Positions 23,130 to 34,503 of a stretch of DNA of 64,000 bases are shown piece after piece. The notes under the pieces are model-generated. The model saw nothing but the letters and a program-made list of their open reading frames with translations. It was not told where the DNA came from and did no database searches. How positions within the stretch are numbered: position 1 is the first letter of the stretch; each line of letters starts with the position of its first letter. The stretch is from Coptis chinensis (Eukaryota > Streptophyta > Magnoliopsida > Ranunculales > Ranunculaceae). Position numbers and translations under genes: made by a program. Where the stretch lies: contig CM027382.1 of the NCBI GenBank assembly GCA_015680905.1, forward strand, positions 1,240,001 through 1,304,000, read 5' to 3'.

Positions 23130-24350
23130 CCAAACAAACAAACATCCATTTAGCTACACTTGTCTAACAAACCAATAAAAAGAAAACTACGACCTATTTG
23201 AACTAGGACACAAGGACCACGACTAATTAAAAATAAAACCATTTCTATTCTTTAGTTACACAACTAACTCTTGGGTTCAAGACCTTAAAAGTGTCTCTTT
23301 TACAGATAAATAACTATGGAAGTGGCCATATGTCATATACAAAGTGTCCATGTTACTTAGCAAAATCCAAAATTTGATTTTTGTCATCATCTCGAAGTGA
23401 AGATATCTCTTCTTGGACACCTCGATTGTATAACTATCCAAATCACCTTTTCCTTTGCAACTTCATCTCTAAAACGTATTTAAGAATTAGCCTCACGCCT
23501 TCACATTAGATATTCTAACTTCAACTTCCCAATTTTGTATCAACAAACTCTCCTTTTTCATATAGACTTTAAAGAAGTAAAGCACGAGGTACTAAGTAAA
23601 ACTTCACAATAAAAGGCTTCCATTAGCCTATAGTAAAAGTACATAGTCAAAAGAAGGGAAAACCAACTACATAAAGTATCTTCCCCTGCAGTAACCTTTA
23701 CAAGCGAGGGGTCAAGTCTATTACCCTAGTCCAATCTGGGTCAGTACTCATGAAAGTATTTTGACACAGAGTTTGGTGAACATTTGGGCTTTAAACCTAG
23801 TGTTAGAGGAGGCCTGCGGAAATATGGCTTAGAAGACTTAAGATAAAATCAATGCAATCGATGTCATATGTCGTACTTTGTACAAATTCCAGTCTCTTAC
23901 AATGATTGTTAAGGTGAACTAAAGAGAAGAGGGTATTCCACACTCTCTTCATGGCAACAGGAACGAAAGAGATAAAGAGAGGCCTCGGTTTCTGCAAGAG
24001 AATCAAATGTCTTTCAAAACCAAAACATCGCAAGCTTCAAACACATTTCCACGTAAGTCCCCTCGATCCGACTAAATACAAAAAGAAAGCCCATGCACAA
24101 CCATAAAAGTGAGTTCTTCCCTACTTCACTTGTCCAACAAACCAATAAAAAGTTGAGTTTTCCAATTTTATATAGAAAGTCAGGCTAAACTGAGAGATCC
24201 AAGAACAACTTAAAACCTAAGCGCACAATGCGATGCATCTAAAAGCTTGTTGTAGCTCTCCGTGCGCATTATTTGGAGACAAAGAGGAAAAAGTATACAT
24301 ATTTCGAGGGTGGCTCCTAACTCACTTCATTTCAAATGAGCCAATTTTAA
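23130..24350. other. MULE interior without a supported gene
   Basis: May contain the missing 5' exon of the zinc-finger gene. Nothing recognisable on either strand. Confidence 0.3.
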
Positions 24351-24351
24351 C

Positions 24352-24972
24352 TCGAACTCGACAGAGTTCAAAACTCGACAGAGTTAGTTCAAAACTCGAA
24401 GAGTTCACGAACTCTTTGAACTCGAAGAGTTCACCGAACTCTAACAGAGTTCAAAACTCGATAGAGTTCACCGTTCATAACTTCATTGCTTGATTTAATG
24501 ATTTATTTATTTTGAATCATTCATCTCTTATAACAGAGTTCAAAACTTTGAACTCTTTCAGAGTTCGGTGAACTCTGAAAGAGTTCAAAACTCTGAACTC
24601 TGACAGAGTTCACCGAACTCTAACAGAGTTCACCGAACTCTAACAGAGTTCAAAACTCCGAACTCTGAAAGAGTTCAAAACTCTAACAGAGTTCACCGAA
24701 CTCTGACAGAGTTCAAAACTCTGAACTCAGAAAGAGTTCAAAACTCTGAACTCTGAAAGAGTTCACCGAACTCTGACAGAGTTCAAAACTCTAAACTCTG
24801 AAAGAGTTCAAAACTCTGACAGAGTTCAAAACTCTGAACTCTGAAAGAGTTCAAAACTCTGATAGAGTTCACCGAACTCGACAGAAGTTCACCTAACTCG
24901 ACGAGTTCACCGCTCATAACTTCATTGCTTGATTTAATGATTTATTTATTTTGAATCATTCATCTCTTATAA
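24352..24972 (-). repeat. Right array of GAGTT-AACTC palindromes (inverted)
   Basis: Same hairpin units as 12505-13132 but in the complementary orientation (GAGTTCAAAACTC, GAGTTCACCGAACTC). The array is interrupted and ended by the same ~59-bp unique block ('ataacttcattgcttgattt' and onward) at about 24476 and 24916, so a ~440-bp stretch of array plus spacer has been duplicated. Confidence 0.85.
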
Positions 24973-25495
24973 ATCCAATCAAGTAAACAAACAAAATATC
25001 TTCAATTAATAATTCAATCCCACTTAAATGTTTATAAAGCAAACAAATATCAAACAAACCCATAGCAACGCCAATTAGTTCCATAAAAAAGAAGCAAAAT
25101 CCCAATTTATGAACAACAAAATCTTGTTTGAATGGAAGAAACAAAACCTATGAAAATAAAGGTTGCTCCGACTTAAACCAAGCTTGAAACGAAGATTGAT
25201 TCACAATGAACACCTTAATTCAACACAACAATGGTTAATTAGCACATTGTTTTCGAAAGTGAAACACCGATTTTTGGAGATAAGATTAAAAAGAGAATGT
25301 AAACACAAACCTTAATTGTTTTCGGAGAGTGTAGTTGTGGTCCACTGATTTTTTTGGAGATTGATTAAGAAAACACCGATTTTTTTGGAGAAGAAGATAA
25401 ACATTCGATTTTTTTATTTGAATCCTATTTCGATTGTTTATCACATTGATTGTCACAATGATTGTCACTTGAAATTGGAGGAGATTGTCACACTG

Positions 25496-25708
25496 ATTTT
25501 TTTTTGGAGAAGAAGGTAAACATTTCAAAATTTTGGTTTCAAAATTTTTGTTTTCAAAATTCGGAAATTTTGGTTTTTCTCGAATTTCGTTTTCAAAATT
25601 TCGAATTTCAATTGGTAGTAGGATCGGGTTGGGTTGATGGGGAGATGAAAGGTGTGGATCGGCTGTGTCCACAATGTGGCTACAGTACCTGTGGCTGTAT
25701 CCTAACCC
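25496..25708 (-). repeat. Right terminal inverted repeat of the MULE
   Basis: Reverse complement of 10385-10597, with a few substitutions and short indels in the middle. Followed immediately by the TA target duplication. Confidence 0.85.
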
Positions 25709-25721
25709 TATATATATATAT

Positions 25722-26087
25722 AGTTTTTAAGTAAGTTATAAGGGCTTAAGTGGTGGTCTTGATTTTCTCGAGATTTGTGCTAAAAATGCTTTAAGAGTCC
25801 TATTTAGTATATACTATTAAAAACAAGTTAAACCAAAACAGTCATTCCGGATTGAAACTCTTCCTACCCAAAAAGAAAAGCTAAACCCAACAAAAAAAGC
25901 AAAACAGCTCAGTTTTTAAGTAAGTTATAAGGGCTTAAGTGGTGGTCTTGATTTTCTCAAGATTTGTGCTAAAAATGCTTTAAGAGTCCTATTTAGTATA
26001 TACTATTAAAAACAAGTTAAACCAAAACAGTCATTCCGGATTGAAACTCTTCCTACCCAAAAAGAAAAGCTAAACCCAACAAAAAAG
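25722..26087 (+). repeat. 189-bp tandem duplication at the right edge of the MULE
   Basis: Two nearly identical copies starting 'agtttttaagtaagttataa' at 25722 and 25911; they differ at 'ctcgag/ctcaag'. The first copy abuts the TA target site. Confidence 0.9.
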
Positions 26088-26520
26088 GCTTTTACGAGTA
26101 AACATATTATTTCCTTTTCTAAAAATTCGACTACTTACAAAGAAATTTGATTCGATCAGTTTCTTTACTTAAAAGAAAAAAAACCATCTCTTCAAAAAGC
26201 GTTCCGCCATCAGCACACCCAACTAAGCTCTAAGACAATTAAACTACAAACAAAACCATACCTTAAATATCAAATAAATACATCCACAATTGACCATATG
26301 GAAGGAATGCGTTTAGATAATTGGGAAGCCAGGAGCTAAGTTAGTATTTGTGAGTGCAAGTTAAGTCTATGCTTTGGTCATTTAAATAAGTCAAAATCGA
26401 GTTTAGTTAGAAAAAATATCCCACAAATGTTTCTAAGGAATTTGTGAATGTTTAGAGGTGTCTTTGAGACAAGAGTGGCGTAGCCACGGGTTATAGCTAG
26501 TATATATATATTATAAGTTT
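26088..26520. other. Intergenic DNA
   Basis: No gene, repeat unit or transposon end recognised. Confidence 0.3.
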
Positions 26521-27200
26521 GTCATATTACAAGTTTACCATCAAAGCTTAGTCCCAACAACCAATCCAACCGGTCTTGCCATAACGAACTTTTTGGGTTG
26601 TTTGAGTGTACACTCAAACAGTTTCGCCATGTTGTTTGAGTGTACACTCAAATGGTTTTGCTATGTAGTTTGAGTGTACATTCAAGTGGTCTGCGTGTGT
26701 CATTTGAGACAAAACTCTTGGTTTTTTGCTAGACGATATGTCGAGGTCGTTTGGGCAGTCTCCAGGACAATATGACGGGGTCGTTTGGGGACTCTTTTGG
26801 TCGACATGGTGGGGTCGTTTGGAGACTCTCTTGGACGACATGATGAGGTTGTTTGGGGACTCTCTTGGGCGACATGGTTGGGTCGTTTGGATTTAAAAAA
26901 TTCGGTTTGTTTGTCATGATGTTCATTTTAAAAATCAACTTCCACTTAATCAACTCAAACTCGAAAACAAATTCATCAAACTTGGGTAAACTCGAACTCA
27001 AATTTAATCAACCCAATTTTCCACCCAAACTCCAAAAAAACATCAAGTTTGAAATCATCAAGTTTAATCAACCCAATATTCCACCTCAATCAAGTTTAAT
27101 CAGCCTAATCAAGTTTAATCAACTTAATCTTCCACCCAATCAAATTTAATCAATCTAATCAAGTTTAATCAACCCAACCAAATTTGAGTATATACTCAAA
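26520..27200. repeat. Second degenerate palindrome array and TTTAATCAA repeats
   Basis: 26590-26690 has units of TTTGAGTGTACACTCAAA; 26735-26890 has 'ggtcgtttggggactctcttgg(g/t)cgacatg' units; 27000-27180 has repeated 'aatcaagtttaatcaaccc'. The layout (palindrome, linker, palindrome) resembles the arrays in the MULE and at 5.8-6.1 kb with different sequence. Likely the wreck of a related element. Confidence 0.5.
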
Positions 27201-27300
27201 CAGGACACGACTCGAATTGGATGAAATCGTCAACTTCAATTCCCATTGTTAATTCACAACTCAACATTCGAAGTATGAACACGATAGAAAACTCGAAGTT

Positions 27301-27301
<1 letters not shown>

Positions 27302-27338
<37 letters not shown>
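27302..27338. repeat. Poly(T) tract
   Basis: About 37 T in a row. Could be the poly(A) end of a minus-strand retro-insertion extending to the right, but no target duplication was found. Confidence 0.6.
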
Positions 27339-27766
27339 CAGTCTCGCGAGAGAGATGATACCGGCTACAAAAGGCTTGAAAAAAATGGTAGCCGGTATGC
27401 GCTGAGGTGGGGAGTGTATTGCGCTATTGTTGTTGGACTTGGGCCGGAGACTGCCCACTCCAATTTTTGATGAGTGCCCGATTAAATCACCATAATAATG
27501 AATATAGTTAACTGTCACTTTACCTTGTAGATATGTTCCGTGTTAATCTGAACATTGGTAGTGGCTATGTCTGGACTATTGATGCTACTCGTGACTTTTC
27601 TTTTGCTTCATGTTTCAAGGGTTCCTTTACTTCCATGGCATCAAGAAGGCCCACGCTGCCAGCCGCCTTAGTAGAATTTTCCTAAGTCTCTTGACTTGAC
27701 TTTAAGTTCTCTAGAACAATTCAGTATTCATAGACATTTGACTTACAAGTTACAACAACGGAGCAT

Positions 27767-27772
27767 TATATA
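27767..27772 (+). promoter_or_regulatory. Putative TATA box of the BAHD gene
   Basis: TATATA in 'gcattatatagatc', about 45 bp before the start codon. Position is slightly close, so uncertain. Confidence 0.35.
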
Positions 27773-27816
27773 GATCACGATAGTTCACTGACATTATTTC
27801 TCTCATAAGGGAAAAT

Positions 27817-29115
27817 ATGACACTTGATGTTAAGGTTCTCTCTCAAGAAACTATCAAACCATCTTCTCCAACACCCAATCACCTTAGAAACTTCACACTC
27901 TCCCTTGTAGATCAGTATGCTCCTCCAGCGGCTGTGTCTCTCATACTATTTTACCCTGCCAACAACAATGCCAGTGTAAAAAATGATGAACGATCTCATC
28001 GTTTAAAAGGATCCTTGTCGGAGATCTTAACTCATTTTTACCCGTTAGCTGGAACCATTGATAATAATCAATTTATCGAGTGTAATGATGAGGGAGTCAA
28101 CTTCTTCGAAGCCCGAGTTACTGGTCGTCAACTGAGCCAAATTCTCAACCATCCTATACCAGAGGAGCTGGATCAATTAGTTCACAGAAATGACTTCTAT
28201 AGGGAGGGCCCAAGGGCATTGTTATCCATTCAAGCCAACATCTTTGACTGTGGTGGAATGGCACTTGGTGTTTGCATATCTCATAAAGCTGCCGATGCTT
28301 CTTCTTTCGGATTATTCCTTAATAACTGGGCAGCCGTAGCAAGGGGAGACAGTGAAATTCCTCAACCAAAACTTGGCCAGACATCTCTTTTCCCTCCTAA
28401 AGATGTGTCCTCATATGTACCTTTCGGTGCAAGCCCAATACAAAAGGTTGTTAATAAATTCTTTGTCTTCAACGCAGGAAATATAGCTTCCCTCAAGGCT
28501 AAAGCTTCCCACAAATCATATGTAGAACACCCTACACGGGTAGAGGCAGTTTCTGCACTCATATGGCGGTGTGCATTGAATGCTTCAAGAACGAGACCTG
28601 GGTCTGTAAAGTCAGTATCTGTCGCGGCCCTTGCAATGAATCTGCGTGGGAAAATGGTTCCAGCGTTGTCTAATCTTTCTTTCGGAAATTTCATGATTGG
28701 TGTAATGGCAACAACTACAGAAAGCGCCCCAGAGTTGCATTGTTTGGTGGGAGAGTTGCGGGAAACAAAAATGAAAGTTGACGATGATTATGTGAGAAAA
28801 CTTCAAGTTGATGACGGACTTGCGCTGTTGTGGAATTCTCTCGTGGATCTGAACGTACGACATATCAAAGGTGAACTGGAACTTTACACAATTTCCAGTT
28901 GGTGCGGGTTCTCTTTCTACGAAGCTGATTTTGGATGGGGGAAACCAATGTGGATAACTTCTGTTAATTTGGTTACCCCGAACATTTTCATGTTAATGGA
29001 TAGTAAATGTGGCATTGGAGTAGAAGCATCAGTTACCTTGGATGAAGAAGTTATGGCTAGATTCGAATGTGACCCTGAGCTCATTGCTTTCACTTCCACC
29101 ACTAAGCTGCCTTAA
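27817..29115 (+). CDS. BAHD-family acyltransferase
   Basis: Transfers an acyl group from acyl-CoA to a plant metabolite in the cytosol. Single exon, 432 residues, normal for the family. Catalytic HxxxD is HKAAD at residues 156-160 and the structural motif DFGWG is at 371-375; both are intact. PSSPTP (15-20), LTHFYPLAG (71-79) and FDCGGMALGV (143-152) match the clade that includes vinorine synthase and salutaridinol 7-O-acetyltransferase, which acetylate alkaloids. Intronless structure is common there. The acceptor cannot be read from sequence: an alkaloid or other alcohol is possible. A short 5' leader with TATATA precedes the ATG. No neighbouring pathway gene is present, so the context gives no help. 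Frame is open throughout, so the gene looks functional. Confidence 0.92.
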   Translation: MTLDVKVLSQETIKPSSPTPNHLRNFTLSLVDQYAPPAAVSLILFYPANNNASVKNDERSHRLKGSLSEILTHFYPLAGTIDNNQFIECNDEGVNFFEARVTGRQLSQILNHPIPEELDQLVHRNDFYREGPRALLSIQANIFDCGGMALGVCISHKAADASSFGLFLNNWAAVARGDSEIPQPKLGQTSLFPPKDVSSYVPFGASPIQKVVNKFFVFNAGNIASLKAKASHKSYVEHPTRVEAVSALIWRCALNASRTRPGSVKSVSVAALAMNLRGKMVPALSNLSFGNFMIGVMATTTESAPELHCLVGELRETKMKVDDDYVRKLQVDDGLALLWNSLVDLNVRHIKGELELYTISSWCGFSFYEADFGWGKPMWITSVNLVTPNIFMLMDSKCGIGVEASVTLDEEVMARFECDPELIAFTSTTKLP

Positions 29116-29439
29116 GATTGGTAAATGTAGGCCTTATAAGATTATAATTACTTGTAATAAAATGTGTCCACATAACTATCTCTGATGAATTTCGTGGTTT
29201 GTATTTTCCGATTTGGCTTGCTAGATTATTATGGTGAAAACTGAGAACTGTCACTAATTTTTTCCTATAAGAACATCAACAGCTTTCATCTTAAGTATTG
29301 TTGTACCTGATCCAAGTCTATCAAACTGGCTAGTGACTACTAATCGTTCAGAATCTGTTTTATTCAAATTCATATGATTTTCCATAAGAGGTTAATGAAC
29401 ATGGCCATTTTCCTAGTTTGATTCCTTACAAAATATAAA

Positions 29440-29840
29440 AATAAGAAATAAAATATCCACAAATGGAGTAGAAGTCATTAAATTTCACTAAATGAATTAT
29501 AGTGAATAATTCTGCTACAAGTTTATCAAAAAACCTAGGTTACATAGACACACCATATTTTGGAAAAAAATCCGTGTCGCGTGTCCGGATACGTATCTAC
29601 GTGTCCGTGTCGGACACATACTGTATGTAATTTACCTCGAATTTTGATATTTTGCCGTGTCCGACAATTGGTATCCGTGTCCAATACTGCATGTCAATGT
29701 AACCTAGAAAAAAACGGAAAAGAAAATCTGCTACAAGCCACAGCAAAGTGTCATAAAACAAAAGACAGTAGTGACTGAGTTTACGCAGCAACTTGGATTT
29801 TAGCCGCATCTCTCTCTTCTGGTAAAAATGGACGTGGTAG
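29440..29840 (-). pseudogene. Duplicated 3' end of the uL15m gene, split by a MITE
   Basis: 29760-29830 read in reverse gives the uL15m C-terminus (FLPEERDAAKIQVAA and stop) almost as in 31590-31640. 29455-29530 matches the downstream flank of the real gene at 31436-31515 ('aaatggagtagaagtcattaaatttcacta'). A MITE sits between the two matching blocks. It is a partial copy of the gene end without the upstream exons, and cannot encode a protein. Confidence 0.8.
29535..29707. mobile_element. MITE, probably hAT-like (173 bp)
   Basis: Inverted ends CTAGGTTACAT and ATGTAACCTAG, flanked by A-rich near-duplicates (CAAAAAAC / AAAAAAAC). Inside are repeated 'cgtgtccg' and 'cgtgtcggacac' blocks, similar to the element at 33.8 kb. 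Confidence 0.6.
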
Positions 29841-30680
29841 TTGTACTGTCAAAACGAGGATAAAAGCAGGGGAGTTAGTTAAATAAATAAACTGCGACCA
29901 ATAAGGAGGATTTATTTAACCAAGAACCTGTACTGGAACTTCCCAACAACTGCTAGCAAAGTGGGGGCATACCTATAACTTATCCAATTTATGTGAACCA
30001 AACTATTGCTAATACTGCATAGCTATTTATTTTTAACAATAATGGCACATCTCCTGTTTTTTCTGAAGTTCCAAACAAGACGAAGTTGGATTTTTTTAAA
30101 AAAAACGGGTTCTAATGACTAACTTGTCCGATGTCTAGATAAGGGACAAAGGATGTTTGAGTGAGGATTGAGATAAAATCAGACATTTAACATAAAGGGT
30201 AAATATAGACAAACAAAGAAAAATATGATACTTAGGCCGATTTCATATGTACTTCACAATTTATACATTGCACGGCCAATTAAAATATAGAATCTGTATA
30301 CTGTAAGTCATTTGAGGAATCACGGAAAACAAAACTCAAAAAAACATAGAACTTAACAGTAGCAGTGATATTAAACTCAAGTATGAAAACCTTACAAAAG
30401 ATACTTACGAATGCAAGCCTAGAATACCAGTGATAGTTGCAATAATGCATTAGTGCTGTCAGGTCATAGCAAAGCCTTAAGCTATCTGAATTCTTTACAC
30501 TCAACAATTTACTCACTTTCGAAAAGAGTCACCTCGGTATAAAAAAATGCAGCTCCGATATACTCCTTTCTCATGTATGCTTGTTATGCTTTGCCTCTAA
30601 GATCCACAGCATAACTCACTGATCCGAACTTCGTCTGTGCACAGAACAAAGGTTTTGGAGGAGAACAAAGCATGAAGATT
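29841..30680. other. Intergenic DNA
   Basis: No gene or defined repeat recognised. Confidence 0.3.
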
Positions 30681-31135
30681 TGAAGTCAACTATTAGTCAA
30701 TAGTTAGTTAGTCTGTTAGACTTGTAACTAACTATGTACACATAGGCAAGTTTGTTATAACTGTTTCATTGCTTTAGCTTAGTATAAATAGATGATGTAC
30801 TCAGAACAAAGATAAGTTTTTCATTGGTGTAAATAAAATTTCAAGCATTCATTATTTCAGTTATTTAACATGGTATTAGAGCTAAATGCTCAAATGAGAA
30901 ATTAGGTCGATCCTCAAAACACAAAATCATCATTGATTATCAAATTCAATTACCTTCAACTCAAAACAACAACAACATCATCAATAATCAGCAGAGCAAC
31001 AATCAGAATCATTCTTCTCCTAGTAATCACAATCAAAATCAGAACAATAGCAATCAGAATCATAATCAGAATCATCATCATCTCAATGGCTTTCCAACAA
31101 TGGTGTCCTTTGTTCAATATAGCCGACGACGTGGT
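30681..31135 (+). mobile_element. Ty1/copia remnant: LTR, primer-binding site and gag start
   Basis: The stretch 30681-30870 begins TG and ends CA. It is followed at once by TGGTATTAGAGCT, a one-base variant of the initiator-Met tRNA primer-binding site used by plant copia elements. 'tataaataga' lies inside the LTR at about 30783. Downstream, an Asn/Gln-rich reading frame (about 30925-31150) resembles a gag leader and is cut off. The second LTR and pol are absent. The left LTR border is a guess. Confidence 0.65.
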
Positions 31136-31208
31136 ATGGTAGTAAGAGCAGATTAGACGGAGTTTAGAATATACAAAAGGAGTAACTCGTTATTAGATTG
31201 CAAGTTTA

Positions 31209-31312
31209 TATAGTACTTCAGCGAAAGATAGGAAAAACGAATATAGCCTACCAACATTCATATAGTACTTCAGCGAAAGATAGGAAAAACGAATATAGCC
31301 TACCAACATTCA
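31209..31312 (+). repeat. 52-bp perfect tandem duplication
   Basis: 'tatagtacttcagcgaaaga' and onward, twice (31209-31260, 31261-31312), with no differences seen. Confidence 0.85.
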
Positions 31313-31589
31313 TTGGAGCAACATTTGATACATGGTTAGGCAGGCCAGTAGGCTAGCAGGTAATTTTGGTTGTATTCTTACGGGGTATCACGGCGCTGCC
31401 CCTCAAGAGGGGTAGCTCGTTAGCACTTCTCAATAAAATAACCACAAATGGGGTAGAAGTCATTAAATTTCACTAGATGAATTATTGTTAACAATTCTGC
31501 TACAAGTTAATAAAAAAAAAAAAGGAAAATAAAAATTTGCTACAAGCACATCAAAGCGTCATAAAACAAAAAGAGGGTTGTAACAGAGT

Positions 31590-34503
31590 TTACGCAGCAA
31601 CTTGGATTTTAGCCACATCTCTCTCTTCTGGCAAAAAAGGTATTGGTTTTGTAGGGGCAGGTAGGCGACCAACACTGTCAACCTTGTCCCTCTGTTTCGG
31701 GGGAGGCCGGGCCGCTTTTGGTAGTAATCGTCCCTTTTTGTCAAACCATTCAGGTTTGAGCAATGCCCGGAAACCCAGTTTGTTATAATACACTTTCCTG
31801 ACAGATCCACCTGCAGCTTCAACTGCTAGCTTTGCTCTGACTGTTACCCTTGACACCTGCACCACCCATTCATGTTAATTCGTCAAGCAATTTTCATCAA
31901 GGCGTAGACCTTGGAAAATGACTTCAAATCAGACAACGGAGAAGCAAATTTTCAAATAAAGTAAAATTAGTCCTCACAAGTCACAAGTAACTGTGAAACG
32001 TGAGAATGTCTTTTGACTTGGAAATGTGAAATATGCAGAAACTAGTCTTGTGCAAGTTTCACTTGTAGATGAGTTGGTTTGTTAACATAAAATTGTTATT
32101 TTAAGCCTTTCTCAAGGTAATTGCATAGTCTAGACACGAAAGAAAAAACAACTCACCAAGGAAGATAAAATAATAAGGGTACCCAAATAATAATCATGAA
32201 AACATTTAACTTTTTTAAACCTGAGAGAATATTCAGAAAAATAATAACAAATAACAACTAAAAAATGATTACCTCAAGATGAATAGGCCATTTAATCTGT
32301 TCAGCACCACGGCCCATCAATCTCACCCCATCTTTAATTTGCTTTCCAATGGCCGCAGTATCCTAATGTCATATCATTGATCAGTCTCTAGAAACAATGA
32401 GGAACACAAAGAATGAACCAAAGAAAATATGATATTACCTTGAGAGTTTTCATCGTGATCAATTCAGAAGAGTCAATCTTTCCAGCATTTATGAGTTTTG
32501 CTATCTTTCCCAATCCACATGGCTGCCAAAAAAAAACGAGAAGAGTTGAGCATCAGTAACAAACATACATTTTGGACCCAAATTATACATAACATGAAAC
32601 GATAATAACATGAAAGAAAGAAATAGACTCACAAAGTAGGACCACACCTACCGACACACACATAAGCACAAAAGGAAACTGAAAGAGGAGTAAGAGGGGT
32701 GTCATTGTCTCTAGGCGTGTAAATTGAACTAGGTTTGCACCCCTTAGCGTGCATTTATCATTTACCGTTGCAACCCAATAGAACCTAAACCAAGAGTTAG
32801 AGAAATCTAATTGAGGTAACAATAGGGAGAGGATTAGATCACCAGAGGAAAATAAAATAACCAATAAATGGGCGGCAAACAAAAATGACCCAACATCACA
32901 GAACGCGAATCAAAGACGGTGTCTTTGACCTAATGGTCTACTATTCTCACTATTGATTGAGTGATACAAGTAGAAGGTACAACTTCATTCTTGATGCAAT
33001 CGAAAAAGGAACCATTGCCCTATGTGTACAACTTCTGACCATTGCCTTTTGTGTCTGTCCGAAGTGGAATTGACCAGCCACGTCCTCTTCTGCTGTCCAT
33101 TTTCCAGGAAGGTCTAGTCATCCTTTAAATGGAAGTCTAAGTTACTTTGGTCCTGAGTCACTGGCATGCAGGTGAATTTGGGCTGTATGACCTGACAGTA
33201 ATAGACAGGTCTTTCGTGCGACAGCTTTGGAGCTTCATGATGCTAGCCTGTTTATCAAAACCTTTTGGTTTTCACTCAAAAACATTTGAGGAGATGAAGG
33301 TTGTTCCCATTGATCATATTGTAGCTACACCAAGTCATGTGATCCCCTAGCAGCTAACTTTGTGTGTCAAATGAACTCCGGTTCCTCTGGTACGAAGAAA
33401 CACTCTAAAGGAAGTCCATATCTAATTTATTTTATGAAAATGTCACCCTTATCCATAACATTCCAACAACCTAAGACTGTGAAAACCATGTCTTCACGAA
33501 TTTCAGTTAAGGAGTAGAATTTACATTTCGCCTTGGTGTAAATGATTTGGACCATCTACAAAATCCATTACCATTCTCATAAACTTACTACACTTGTACA
33601 AAATCTTGTTCATTTGACTGTTATAAACCAAGGGTGTGTTCACTTGCACCAGGGTACCTAGTTCACTGTGGAACATACATTGTCACTTGCTCCAAATCCT
33701 ATTAAAATTTTCCCATGCCCTTCCATGAATGGTACATCTCGAGGGTGGCACATTTCTACCTTGCCCTCTACATATATCCTTCCAATCTCATTTAACATTA
33801 TTCTCCACGAAATACTTAAAACTATCTTCCACAATCAAACCTCTGTTGCATGGGTACGCTCTAATTTCCTCTGTATCGCGTACCCATACGGACACGGACA
33901 CACGGACACAAGCAAAACAGACCCTAATTCTCAGATATTGCCGTGTCCAAATCGTCGTACCCGTGTCCAAACCAGACACTCCGTCCCGTACCCATGCAAC
34001 ACAGAATCAAACACATTCTAATACAACAAAAATACATATTTCCAAATAAACATACTACTTATCACAAATTTTCAACATTCATTTTCCAAAACAATATAAT
34101 GTACCTGAAATGTGAGACTAAAAGGATTATGAAACCCTCGTTTCGGCAACCGCCTTCGAAGCGGAGTTTGCCCACCTTCAAATCCAAACTTATGAGTCCC
34201 TCTAGCTCTCTGTCCTTTATGTCCTCTTCCAGCTGTCTTCCCCTTCCCAGAACCAATACCACGACCCAATCTTTTCTTCTTCTTCATTGGTATACTTGGC
34301 TGTAAATCATTCAATGCTAATAGACTACTATAAGCCCTAATGCCATGACCACAAAATGACTTATTAATACTAGAGTTTGGGAAATTGGGTAGTGGGGTTG
34401 GTGATATTGTTGGAGAGAGGAAATTGGGTTTTGAGGAAAGGGATGAAAATGATGATTGGTGAAGAGATGTTGTTATGATAGATGTTAATCTTCTTCTCAA
34501 CAT
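31590..34503 (-). CDS. Mitochondrial 50S ribosomal protein L15 (uL15m)
   Basis: Large-subunit protein of the mitochondrial ribosome. Exons on the minus strand: 34503-34105, 32522-32439, 32362-32273, 31856-31590; all junctions are phase 0 with GT-AG, 279 residues. The N-terminus ([16 protein letters not shown]...) is a basic, Ser-rich mitochondrial presequence. The uL15 core starts with [20 protein letters not shown] (about residue 74 on), then GHKGQRARG and [19 protein letters not shown]. Exon 4 has [22 protein letters not shown], the usual late uL15 segment, plus a plant C-terminal extension. Introns carry a MITE (33841-34004). The 3' end is partly duplicated at 29.4-29.8 kb. No defect seen. 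Confidence 0.93.
33841..34004. mobile_element. hAT-like MITE (164 bp) in uL15m intron 1
   Basis: Ends CTCTGTTGCATGGGTACG and the inverse of CTGTGTTGCATGGGTACG, flanked by perfect 8-bp AATCAAAC (33833-33840 and 34005-34012). Interior has 'acggacacgg' and 'ccgtgtccaa' blocks. Confidence 0.85.

Larger units (their letters stand above)
10385..25708. mobile_element. Composite 15.3-kb Mutator-like element (MULE)
   Basis: The ends are inverted: GGGTTAGGATACAGCCACAG begins at 10385, and its reverse complement ends at 25708. Homology is near-perfect for about 100 bp and continues with a few differences to 213 bp (10385-10597; 25496-25708). The flanks are 'tatatatat' on both sides (10376-10384; 25709-25717), a 9-bp duplication as expected for Mutator; because both sites are TA runs, the duplication is supportive rather than decisive. 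Inside are a decayed MULE transposase of the FAR1/FHY3 class (-), a decayed PMD gene (+), a class II small heat-shock fragment (+), a zinc-finger ORF (-), and inverted palindrome arrays. It landed 305 bp past the ATG13 stop codon. Confidence 0.85.

Noticed and set aside
27261..27518. Lys-run minus-strand ORF
   Set aside because: Created by the poly(T) tract; the rest has no recognisable domain.
33147..33350. 67-residue plus-strand ORF inside uL15m intron 1
   Set aside because: Short, no recognisable motif, and lies in an intron region of mixed repeat debris.
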